From Onthophagus taurus (lineage: Eukaryota > Arthropoda > Insecta > Coleoptera > Scarabaeidae), in the NCBI RefSeq assembly GCF_036711975.1, contig NC_091973.1, positions 6,572,001 through 6,636,000 of the forward strand: 64,000 nt of DNA. Direction: 5' to 3'. Positions 27,701 to 36,673 of the stretch are shown piece by piece. Below the pieces are notes generated by a model. The model worked only from the letters and a program-made list of their open reading frames with translations, was not told the DNA's origin and did not search any database. Position 1 is the stretch's first letter. Each line of letters begins with the position of its first letter. Both the position numbers and the translations under genes were made by a program.

Positions 27701-30483
27701 TGGCTCTGCTTCTGCAAATTAAGCGATCTTCTACTGGAGTAGTTTTCTTTGGCCTGGATTTCCGTTACGCGCCATGAAAGTGACTTGGCCTGATGATACG
27801 CGTCAGGAAAATTTATGTATAAAATGTAAACTTTTTAAGTATATTTGAAAAATTTGAAATGTCCTTAATTAGCTGACCAAGCTAAAATAATCAATATTTA
27901 TATATTTTATTTTTAAGTTATTATGAGCACGTTATTTTTGTTTCTTTTTCAATTAATACATGAGTTATAGGATAATAGACATAATTCTTTTTTTTAAGAA
28001 AATAGATGTAACATTTTACTAAAAAGAACGCAGTTTTAAATAAAAAATGCTGTCCTTAATTATATGATAAATGATAATACATTTTTGAAATAAATTTTCG
28101 CCGATTAACTTTTAAAAATTCGTATAAAATCCATTTCTTGGAATATGAGTATGAAAATTTCCCAAAGTGTTAATAAAAGTGTCCTCTTTCCAATGAACCA
28201 ACCCGTTTTGAAAAATAACCTTTAGTTTTTGAGAAAACAATATTTGAAGTTTTCGATGTTGCGATAATTTTCGAAATTCGCTATATAATTAATTTCTTGA
28301 AGGATCTATGTGGAAATATCACCAATTATTAATTAAAGTATCCTCTTTTTAATGCAATAAGCCGTTTTGAAGAACCACTTTTAGTTCTTGAGAAATAAAT
28401 TTTTGAAATAATCGATTTTGCAATTTTCGCCGATTAAGTTTTAAAAATTCGTATAAAATCCATTTCTTGGAATATGAGTATGAAAATTTCCCAAAGTGTT
28501 AATAAAAGCGTCCTCTTTCCAATGAACCAATCCGTTTTGAAAAATAACTTTTAGTTTTTGAGAAAACAATATTTGAAGTTTTGATAAAATTTTCGAAATT
28601 CGCTATATAATTAATTTCTTGAAGGATGCTTGTGGAAATATCACCAATTATTAATTAAAGCATCCTCTTTTTAACGCAAAAAGCCGTTTTGAAGAATCAC
28701 TTTTAGTTCTTGAGAAATAAATTTTTGAAATAATCGATTTTGCAATTTTCGCCGATTAAGTTTTAAAAATTCGTATAAAATCCATTTCTTGGAATATGAG
28801 TATGAAAATTTCCCAACGTGTTAATAAAAGTGTCCTCTTTCCAATGAAGCAACCCGTTTTAAAAAATAACTTTTAGTTTTTGAGAAAACAATATTTGAAG
28901 TTTTGATAAAATTTTCGAAATTCCCTATATAATTAATTTCTTGAAGGATCCTTGTGGAAATATCACCAATTATTAATTAAAGCATCCTCTTTTTAACGCA
29001 ATAAGCCGTTTTGAAAAATCACTTTTAGTTCTTGAGAAATAAATTTTTGAAATAATCGATTTTGCAATTTTCGCCGTTTAAGTTTTAAAAATTCGTATAA
29101 AATCAATTTCTTGGAATATGAGTATGAAAATTTCCCAAAGTGTTAATAAGAGTGTCCTCTTTCCAATGAACCAACCCGTTTTGAAAAATAACTTTTAGTT
29201 TTTGAGAAAACAATATTTGAAGTTTTGATAAAATTTTCGATGTTGCGATAATTTTCAAAATTCGCTATAAAATTAATTTCTTGAAGAATCCTTGTGGAAA
29301 TATCACCAATTATTAATTAAAGTATCCTCTTTTTAATGCAACAAGCCGTTTTGAAAAATCACTTTTAGTTCTTGAGAAATAAATTTTTGAAATAATCGAT
29401 TTTGCAATTTTCGCCGATTAAGTATTAAAAATTCCTATAAAATCCATTTCTTGGAATATGAGTATGAAAATTTCCCAAAGTGTTAATAAAAGTGTCGTCT
29501 TTCCAATGAACCAACCCGTTTTGAAAAATAACTTTTAGTTTTTGAGAAAACAATATTTGAAGTTTTCGATGTTGCGATAATTTTCAAAATTCGCTATAAA
29601 TTTAATTTCTTGAAGGATCTTTGTGGAAAAATCACCAATTATTAATTAAAGTATCCTCTTTTTAATGCAAAAAGCCGTTTTGAAAAATCACTTTTAGTTC
29701 TTGAGAAATAAATTTTAAAAAAGTGTTAATAAAAGTGTTCTCTGAAAATGTTTTAAATTTGATAGTTCTATTCTCTTTTTAGAGTTGCTACATTAATTAA
29801 ATCAGCATCAAAAAAGTTCCTTTTGTATCTTGGATCCAAATAAGTTGAGGTATCTTATCAGCTTTCTTATTAATTTCATTTTTATTCAAATATTGCAATA
29901 ATAAAACCGGATATCCAGTAAACAGCTTTTTTTTATTTAAAACATTTTTCTTTAAACCCACAAATGGCGAAATTATTGGGTATATTCCAGACATTTCACA
30001 CACCCTATATATAGAATCTTACCTTCATTCATATTATACATAGGTGGTAAATGTTCATGAATATGTACAGGTCTTGTAACACATTCTTTACTCCCTGGCT
30101 TTAAAAAATTTAGATGATTCTCTTTTGGTATTGGAAAATTTGGAGCTGATAAAGGGGGCCCACCCATATCTACGTTACTTATATATTCTTCAAGTTCAGG
30201 TAGGTTTATGTGATAGTGGTGAAATGCTAGGCCCAGATGATCCAAATTAGCCTCAGAAAAATTATCTGCAAAACCATGTGATAATTTAACTTAATTAATA
30301 ACAGAAAAACTTACATAAATTGGCATATTCGTTTGTTAATTTCCCCAAGGATTTAATATATTGGGCAGCAATATCAGTAAGTATCTCCAAAGGGCTTGTG
30401 TTTGATGTGTGGTATCCTATTGTATGCACAATTTTAGCAACTGATAGTCTTGTTAATTCACGGGCGTACTCCGTGCTGCCCAT
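21792..30483 (-). CDS. Taf3: TAF3, TFIID subunit with histone fold and PHD finger
   Basis: Ten exons on the minus strand: 30483-30315, 30265-30023, 27383-27257, 27205-25912, 25828-25737, 23558-23416, 23087-22954, 22399-22226, 22089-21989, 21927-21792. Phases match throughout, giving 870 aa (human about 929). The N-terminus (YARELTRLSVAKIVHTIGYH) is the TAF3 histone fold that pairs with TAF10. The middle is disordered, Pro- and Lys-rich, with an acidic run and a long KKEK tract (exon 4). Exon 8 has an AT-hook-like GPGRPRIHP. The last two exons form the PHD finger: Cys in WICPACG, SPMIGCDDCDAWYHW, Cys in WVCVG and WYCRQC. The Trp before the first Cys and the Met-Ile-Gly-Cys-Asp-Asp block fit H3K4me3 binding known for TAF3. 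The introns after exons 2 and 5 hold satellite C in opposite orientations. Confidence 0.95.
22400..22953. other. Taf3 intron 7
   Basis: AT-rich sequence with no recognisable element. The acceptor for the AT-hook exon is unusual (gtagag before GATGAAG); it was chosen because it alone keeps the frame with the preceding canonical donor. Confidence 0.4.
23711..25600 (+). repeat. Satellite C, array 1 (Taf3 intron 5)
   Basis: Two half-units of about 172 bp alternate, one with aaaactaaaagttattttt and gggttggttcattgg, the other with gaactaaaagtgatttttc and ttaattaataattggtgat. They form a dimer of about 345 bp repeated about 5.5 times (left edges near 23728, 24075, 24420, 24770, 25118, 25463). The ctaaaag/ctcaagaac box is the complement of cttttagttcttgag, resembling a box in satellites A and B. 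Confidence 0.93.
27416..27800 (-). mobile_element. Tc1-like transposon remnant (Taf3 intron 2)
   Basis: cagtggtggtcatataatc at 27416 looks like a Tc1-family terminal repeat next to a TA. On the minus strand near 27780-27600 a frame reads KTTPVEDRLICRSRANLF and RIHCEITAQLSIE, the second helix-turn-helix of Tc1 transposases. No DDE part is present. Confidence 0.5.
28082..29745 (-). repeat. Satellite C, array 2 (Taf3 intron 2), inverted
   Basis: The same ~345-bp dimer as 23711-25600 but in the opposite orientation on the window (tgagaaataaatttttgaaat, cgccgattaagttttaaaa, ccaatgaaccaacccg). About 4.8 dimers. Together the arrays flank Taf3 exons 3-5 as inverted repeats. Confidence 0.93.
29746..30022. 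other. Taf3 intron 2, unique end
   Basis: AT-rich sequence between the array and exon 2. A minus-strand open frame at 29797-30003 has no known domain. The end (gggtatattccagacatttcacacaccctata) looks like one terminus of the cagggtg-type inverted-repeat elements seen in Huwe1 introns. Confidence 0.35.
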
Positions 30484-31199
30484 TTTCCCAAAAATTAATA
30501 ATTATTTACAAGAAAAGATTAAAAAAAATACTTCATTTCCGTTCATGTAAACACGAACGGACAGGTCGATAAGAAACTGACATATCAAGCTTTATTTTAA
30601 CTCAACAGATGGCGCTGTAAATAATAATAAAACATAAACACCAAATTCAACATTAACAGATGTTTTTAGATTTACTTTAACTTTCATTATTTAATTAATA
30701 AAGGAATAAAACATGTTTAATTTAAAGATATGAGGATTATTATTGTTTACAAAATGTTAAATGGTGACTCACTTGACGTTCGTATAAAATAATAAAAAAA
30801 CAAAATTTTTTGAATGTTTTAAGAACACAAAAAGATGACAAAACTTGAAGTTGTAAGAAAACGATCTCGGTCTTTCTTATGTACTTTTTAATTTCACTCT
30901 GGTTAGAGTGCCGAAAAAGATCAGATTAACTCTGGGGCAGCACTACTGATTAGATCAGCGCATTATTTAGTCTAAATTGATGATGTTGATAAAGACAGAA
31001 GGGGACTTAGTGGAGAGTCAAGAATCAAAAAGAGCTGCAGTTAACAAGGGGAAGACTAAATATATGCTTATGACAAGAAAAACAAGATGGCGTCGAGGAA
31101 GATCTTGCTTGAATTCGAGGATGGAGGCCAAAAATCGTAGAGAACTAAATCAACTGGGTCAGATCATTTAGTAAAGCATTTAATAGCACTCCATCCAGA
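30484..31199. other. Taf3 upstream region and small RT scrap
   Basis: 30484-30560 should contain the Taf3 5' UTR and promoter; no clear core element seen. At 30977-31110 (+) a short reading KGKTKYMLMTRKTR resembles the segment after the ADD motif in RTE-type LINE RTs, a scrap only. The rest is unremarkable. Confidence 0.35.
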
Positions 31200-32255
31200 T
31201 GTATAAAAGTATTATCTTTATAAGTTGGCAACTTATAAAGATTTAGCACTTGCCTTTTTTCTTAAAAATGCTTAAAAAGGGTGGTCCCAAGAATATATAA
31301 CTACAGCTACCAAGGCTATTCTACTTTATTTTTCTAAAATTTTCGAAAAAATCATGGCAATTTTTTTGATAAGAATAGATGAGAAGTAAATGCCCTTCAG
31401 AGACTGATTGAATGGGTTTATGATCGTTTTGAATGTGAAGAAAACTGTCTAGCACACTTCCATGATCTTTCAAAAGCGTTTGATTATATGGACCATGAAA
31501 TTTTTCTGAGCATTATGGTTTTCACCGAGTTATACCGCTCCCAAATAGTGGAATGGAATCAATTGAAGGGCCTCTGTTCTTTATTATCTATATTAATGAA
31601 TAATAGGCGGATGATATAATAATGAACACATCTATATCTAACTAGTTTACTACCAATAAACTTGTTACAAATCGTGAAAAGTCCAACAAGAGTTCCAAGG
31701 TGGAAAGGTGCAGTATTTGGGTGTTGTTCTAGACTCTAGACAGTCTTCATACTTGGTACGACCACGTAGAATTACTGTGTAAGAGACTCAGTCGTCAAAT
31801 ATATGCGCTTAGAAGGGTCCGACAATTAATTGGTAGTGAGGAAGCCAGGACAGTTTATTTTGCCTTATTTCAACTCTTCCTATGCTTAAAGAGGTTCAAG
31901 CCGTTCAAGGGCAATTGATGGAGTTCCCCAAACATCAAATATGATATAATGACATTACCATATGCCTATATACACGAGAGATTGAAGATGTAGTAGACAC
32001 TGCCAGTTACTGGGTATTCCAAAAAGTAGACTTAACTCTAACTCACTGATACCAGGTTTGCACCTCTACAATAAATTACCAGTACGAATACAAAGCTTGC
32101 GGATAAAATCTTCTTTTGAAGTAGACTTTCTACAGTATCCCAGAATTTTTTTTTCTTTTTATTTATTTACCAGACCAGCTCTAGAGCTATACATGGCATT
32201 TTTATTATTTTGCAACATATACATACAACATGAATCGCCTTCACTCTCCTAAGCA
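31200..32255 (+). mobile_element. Non-LTR retrotransposon (RT) remnant
   Basis: Plus-strand frames, broken by stops, give FSKIFEKIM near 31340, LIEWVYDRFECEENCLAHFHDLSKAFD near 31420-31480, then thumb and tail sequence ending in GLHLYNKLPVRIQSL (32052-32095). RT motif A is visible (the D in DLSKAFD); the ADD motif is lost. A second copy of the tail (GLHLYNKFPVPIRSL) lies at 33500-33545. Confidence 0.65.
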
Positions 32256-32633
32256 CCCTGTGAATTGTAATCGTCTATGAATATTTCTTCTGCCCAAATT
32301 ATATTCATTCTGTTGATTCACACATGTGTAGTCGTTCGTGGAACTTTTTGGTTTTCGTTGAAATAAACTCTTGAATCGTTTTAATGCCCAATTCATTTTT
32401 AAGGGAAGATTTCCTGTTTATACTATACGAGCTCACCATCAAACTTTGACATATGATAGCTAATCCAATTATCAAAAAAAAATGTTAATGAACATATGAA
32501 ATGCAGGGAATTTATTAATAGTTAGTAAAATCAAACATTCAACAAAAACAAAGTTGTCATTGTAATATGTCAGTTTGCAGTAAGGTTTAATTATTACATA
32601 CAAGAAGAAACTCAAAATGTACGCTTATAGTAC
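32256..32633. other. Repeat scrap and spacer
   Basis: 32290-32400 resembles 33720-33870, part of a jockey LINE tail; the remainder to 32633 shows no feature I recognise. Confidence 0.35.
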
Positions 32634-33112
32634 TGAAGAGTATGCTGATATAATTTTCGTGTATGGTTTTTGCAATGGAAATGCTCGATAATATCAAGAA
32701 AGATTTCCACAGCGTCATTTGACCGCATGTAGTTAATGTAGAGGACGAAGAAGCTGTAATTAATGCAGTCATTGATAATCCTTCCATCAGCACTCGAAGA
32801 ATAGCACACAACATACATGTAAGTCAAGCCAGGAGATAAGCAGCATCAATGGTTAGTATTTTGTGAATGGTTATTGCAGCAACATGCCCAAAATAATGAC
32901 TTCATTTCAAATATTCTCTGGGCAGATGAATCATGTTTTACACGAGATGGTATAAACAATTACCATAATGAACATATCTGGGCATTACAAAATTCACATG
33001 CGATTAGACCAAGGATATTTCGACAACGTTTCAGCATCAACGTTTGGGGTGGAATATTTAACAACAATTTACTAGGTTTGCATGTACTTGATGGACTCTT
33101 GGACTGTTGATG
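32634..33112 (+). pseudogene. Mariner-like transposase (DUF4817 family), N-terminal and central part
   Basis: Reads EYADIIFVYGFCNGNAR, a YQERFPQRHLTAC segment, then EEAVINAVIDNPSISTRRIAHNI (second helix-turn-helix). After a deletion it gives FCEWLLQQHAQNNDFISNILW and ADESCFTRDGINNYHN with the first catalytic Asp, then RFSINVWGGI. Several stops and shifts. The later Asp-containing block is absent here but a matching C-terminal half lies at 42955-43340. Confidence 0.75.
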
Positions 33113-33139
33113 GTTTCTTATACGTCTTAATGTGAAAAT

Positions 33140-33480
33140 TTTTCCTGCACATTTTTGTTAGGTTGAGCCAATTCTTTATCTTGGTCGTAATAGTTTGTAA
33201 TTTACTTATTTATCTTTTGTAAATAAGAGTGTATCATCCGCAAACATAGCTATGTCATTCTGAATAATTTGGGGCCAGAACACTGCCTTGTAGAACACCT
33301 GTTCGTATTGGTGATTTTGGCAGTCGTGGATTTTGGTGGAAAAAATTCGATTTGTCAGGAAAGATAGAAGGATTGATTTGAGGTATTGTGGTTAATCAAG
33401 TTTAAGGATTTTGAATTTCAATCCATCCAACCAAATTCGATCGAAAGCTTGTGTAATGTATATTTTGTTTTCGAAAAACT
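33140..33480 (-). mobile_element. jockey-type LINE fragments
   Basis: Minus-strand pieces: AFDRIWLDGLKFKIL (RT motif A region, near 33440) and a segment near 33240-33180 ending WLN. The same sequence recurs at 35455-35590. Dead. Confidence 0.5.
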
Positions 33481-33489
33481 CTATCTTAC

Positions 33490-33600
33490 TAATATTAGGT
33501 TTGCACCTCTACAATAAGTTTCCAGTACCAATAAGAAGCTTGCCGTATTCACTATTTTACAAAAAAGCTATACATGAAATTTTCATTATTTAACAATATA
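33490..33600 (+). mobile_element. LINE tail fragment
   Basis: Second copy of the LINE tail GLHLYNKFPVPIRSLPYS also seen at 32052; only about 110 bp. Confidence 0.5.
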
Positions 33601-33654
33601 TACGATGTAATATACAATATGAGGAGTCGCCTTCGCTCTCTTAAGCACCTTGTC

Positions 33655-33690
33655 GGTTAGGTTGGGTTGCGTTGGGTTGGGTTGGGTTAG
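33655..33690. repeat. Short TTGGG/TTAGG-type repeat
   Basis: A 36-bp run of ggttaggttgggttgcg followed by three ttggg units. It resembles the insect telomere unit TTAGG and its TTGGG variant, but G/T-rich runs like this are common in insect genomes. Confidence 0.6.
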
Positions 33691-33919
33691 AGGAAAAATA
33701 ATATACAATAACTATAGATCTTCAATTCTATAGATCAATCGCCTGTGAATATTTCTTCTGCCCAAATTATAGAGTTGTGTTGATTCACACATGTGTGACT
33801 ACACATTCGTGGAACTTTTTGGTTTTCGTTGAAATAAACTCTTGTATCGTTTTAATGCCCAATTCGTTGTGTAGTTGCTTGTTTGTGATAAACCATTCGG
33901 CGCCCACAGCTATTCTAAG

Positions 33920-35224
33920 CAGTGATGGGCACTGGGTAAATACCCGGCGGGTAGGTATTTCTAAAATGGGTATTTATCCGGGTATTTACCCCGGCCCAGG
34001 GTAAATACCCAAACAGTGAGTATAAAAGTGATACCAGTAAAAATATATCAGATTCAAAAAAAAAATGAAGAGGAAGATGATGAGGACGTTGAAGACGAGG
34101 AATTGTCAACAATCAAAGACGTATTATCATTAAACGAATCTGTCGTAATTTAGATTAGATCAAATTATTATGATTATTATCATCAAGCAGCCCTCTGCGT
34201 CCATTGTTGGACATCTCTCCTATTCTCTTCCATTCGATTCTATTCTGTGCTGTCTAAAATAGTCTGTTCGCTTGCGGTCTCCATTCAGCAACCGTTTTGT
34301 CCACTGGTCATTCTTCATTCGCGCGACATGACCCGCCCAGTTCCACTTAAGCTTTGCCACAATGTTGATCACATCATTTACGCCAGTTCTTCTTCATAGG
34401 TCTTCATTTCGTATATAGTACCTCAGAGTTAGAACCAGGATCGACCTCTCCATCTATCTTTGCGTTACTTGGATCGTCCTGGAAGCGGCTACCGTTATGT
34501 TAAAGTTTCGGAGCCTTATGTCATAACCGGAAACACGCATTGATTGAAAGCCTTTCTTGGCCTTTTCTCTTGAAGATGTCTCTAAGTTTCCCGTAGGCTG
34601 CCCATACGAATGTGATCTTTCTGTTTAGTTCGCTTGTTTGATTATCTCTCGATACACGAACCTCATAGCCAAGATATACATAGCTGTCAACCCTTTCAAT
34701 CTCATTATCCACAATATTGATGTTAGAGTTGGGAACAAGATTTGTCATAAATTTTGATTTCTCCACGTTGATATTTAGCCCGACTCTTGCACACACCTCC
34801 TTTAAGTCGTTCAGCATTAGTTTAATCTCTCCAAGGCTGGCCGATATAAGAACTATATCGTCCGCGTAGCGCAAATTACTTAAGCATTTGCAATCAATGT
34901 TTACCAATTTTTGGGTGCAAACCAGTTGTTTAAATGCACTCTGAGTACTGTGTGAACAATTTGGGTTTAATAGTGTATCGCCTTGTTTTACTCACAATTA
35001 GTACTTTACTACTTTTACTCTCTTCAGTACTTTCATTTTACCGTCATTGTAGCATTCATCGATAATCGACTCTGCATTCTTGAAGTGCTTGCAAAACTGC
35101 CATCAACTCAATTTAAATTAAATTTTATAAATACCTCTAAATACCCATCTTGGGTAAATACCCCCGGGTATATATCCAGGAAATTTGCCCTTGAAAATAA
35201 ATACCCGGGTATTTAACAACACTA
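33920..35224. mobile_element. Non-autonomous hAT element
   Basis: Exact 8-bp target duplications ATTCTAAG at 33912-33919 and 35225-35232. The ends cagtgatgggcactgggtaa and the complement of gggtatttaacaacacta are hAT-like (CAGTGxTGGGC), with short tttaccc/gggtaaata inner repeats. No transposase inside; the interior is largely an RTE LINE. Confidence 0.85.
34145..34915 (-). mobile_element. RTE-type LINE, 5'-truncated, inside the hAT element
   Basis: 34907-34521 reads LRYADDIVLIS (catalytic ADD), ARVGLNINVEKSKFMT, then SYVYLGYEVRVSRDNQTSEL and KITFVWAAYGKLRDIF, the RTE thumb. From 34520 to 34180 the tail (KNDQWTKRLL and CPTMDAEG) is broken by shifts. It ends at atgattattatcatcaag, a short TGA/TTA-type tail as in RTE elements. 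Confidence 0.8.
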
Positions 35225-35800
35225 ATTCTAAGTATCTTATTTTGTAGTGCACACAACTTTTTCCAATTTGATTCTGCCGCATTTCCCCATATCTCACAGG
35301 AGTACATCACCATTGCGAGAATTGACGAGGTGTAAATTAGAATAGTGCATTCAGGTTTAAGGGAAGATTCAGGTTTAAGAGTTGATATGATATTTCCCTG
35401 TGAGTCTTGTATACAAATGAACTGCACATTTTTGTTCGTTAATGTCTAAATTCCATAGGTTGAGCCATTTTGGTCGTAATAGTTTGTAATTAACTTATTT
35501 ATCTTTTGTAAATAAGACTGTATCATCCGCAAACATAGCTATGTCATTCTGAATAATTTGGGTGATATCGTGCATATAAATATTAAAAATAATGGTGAAA
35601 ATGTGTGATTTGGAGGAGAAGCTTTTGGATTGTTGGAGTTGATGAATCTCTTTTTTATAATCTTCTCAAGGAGTTTTGATAACGTACATAATAAATTATT
35701 TGGAGTTTAGATTTGTACTTACTTGGTTTATGGAATAATAATATATTAGCATGCTTCCATAGTTGAGGAAAATTCTGGATGAATAAACAATTTAAATAAT

Positions 35801-36096
35801 ATAAATATAAATTTACTTTATTAAAAGTAGTATTCATTATTAAGATTTCAAATATCCCGCAAATTGAGGTCAACGAAATGAAGTTGCGAATCGGTATAAT
35901 CAAACAGTTTTTGTTTTCTTTTTTAAGTGTTTATCGTGACTTTTAAACTCATTATCAACACATAAATAGTGCTGAGTAAAAAGTTTTCTTTAAGTAACGT
36001 GTTAAATATTTAGAAATTTAGATTTTGATGGGAACAGTTTGTGACTAACTTCACGGTTCATGCATCAGTTTCTCACGAATCGCTGTTGCTTTGCGG
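35801..36096. other. Upstream flank of Huwe1
   Basis: AT-rich sequence without a recognisable element; probably proximal upstream DNA of Huwe1. Confidence 0.3.
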
Positions 36097-36173
36097 TCAG
36101 TTGTGCTTCGTATCAATCTTAATTTGTGTATCGAAGCGATTGTAGCTGTGTAGCCGAGTATTTAACATTTTAG
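36097..36173 (+). promoter_or_regulatory. Candidate Huwe1 initiator and non-coding first exon
   Basis: TCAGTTG at 36097-36103 matches the arthropod initiator (TCAGT). The locally GC-richer stretch up to 36173 ends in a donor-like ttttag/gtaata. A strong acceptor (tttttttacatttccag) at 36602 would join it to the exon carrying the start codon. This is inferred from signals alone. Confidence 0.35.
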
Positions 36174-36602
36174 GTAATATCTATCGTTATTATGTGCGTT
36201 TGTGTGAGTTTATTTAACATCGCGAAAGTGTTTTGATGAAATATATGTATTTTGTTTGGCATGACTACTCAATATGGCCGCCAGGCGTTCTTAAGTATAA
36301 CAAGTATTGGCATACCGAGTGGTATAAAAAAATCGTTTATCTTAGTATTAGCTTTCTAAGATTTCCGTTATTGTTTAAATTTATAATTAATAATGTTTTT
36401 TAAACATCCCCAACGAATGACAATGACTAAGCATATTTATCTTTGATTCTCCACCATATCATCAATAACAATGAACTGCTGTGACATGTTTCAAATATCA
36501 TTTCTAGAAATTATTTTCTTTTATCTTCTCGAATTATCGAATTCGTTGAAACTTTTATTGTTTCTCTTATATCATATTACCATTGTTTTTTTACATTTCC
36601 AG
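36174..36602. other. Putative Huwe1 5' UTR intron
   Basis: Bounded by gtaata and a polypyrimidine tract plus ag; AT-rich, no element seen. Confidence 0.3.
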
Positions 36603-36673
36603 ATACAGTTTGGTATGTTGAAACGTTTATGGTCCGGTGTTATAAAATATTAATGACATAATGGTGCGTAGTC
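36603..36673 (+). promoter_or_regulatory. Huwe1 5' leader with upstream ATGs
   Basis: Between the acceptor and the proposed start lie two ATGs. The one at 36615 opens a 12-codon frame ending at TAA 36651. The one at 36661 is out of frame with the main start at 36674 and runs into the intron. Upstream frames of this kind often lower translation. Confidence 0.4.

Larger units (their letters stand above)
33700..35800 (-). mobile_element. jockey LINE remnant split by a hAT element
   Basis: Minus strand from right to left: NFPQLWKHANILLFHKPSK near 35770 (start of RT), MHDITQIIQNDIAMFADDT near 35560 (catalytic ADD), MVMYSCEIWGNAAESNWKKL and ALQNKILRIS near 35320-35240, then, beyond the inserted hAT, VGAEWFITNKQLHNELGIK near 33900-33850. 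The reading continues across the hAT target site. The RT core between fingers and ADD is deleted. Confidence 0.7.

Noticed and set aside
29797..30003. Minus-strand frame in Taf3 intron 2
   Set aside because: Reads through the exon 2 donor flank; the phases of exons 2 and 3 already join without it.
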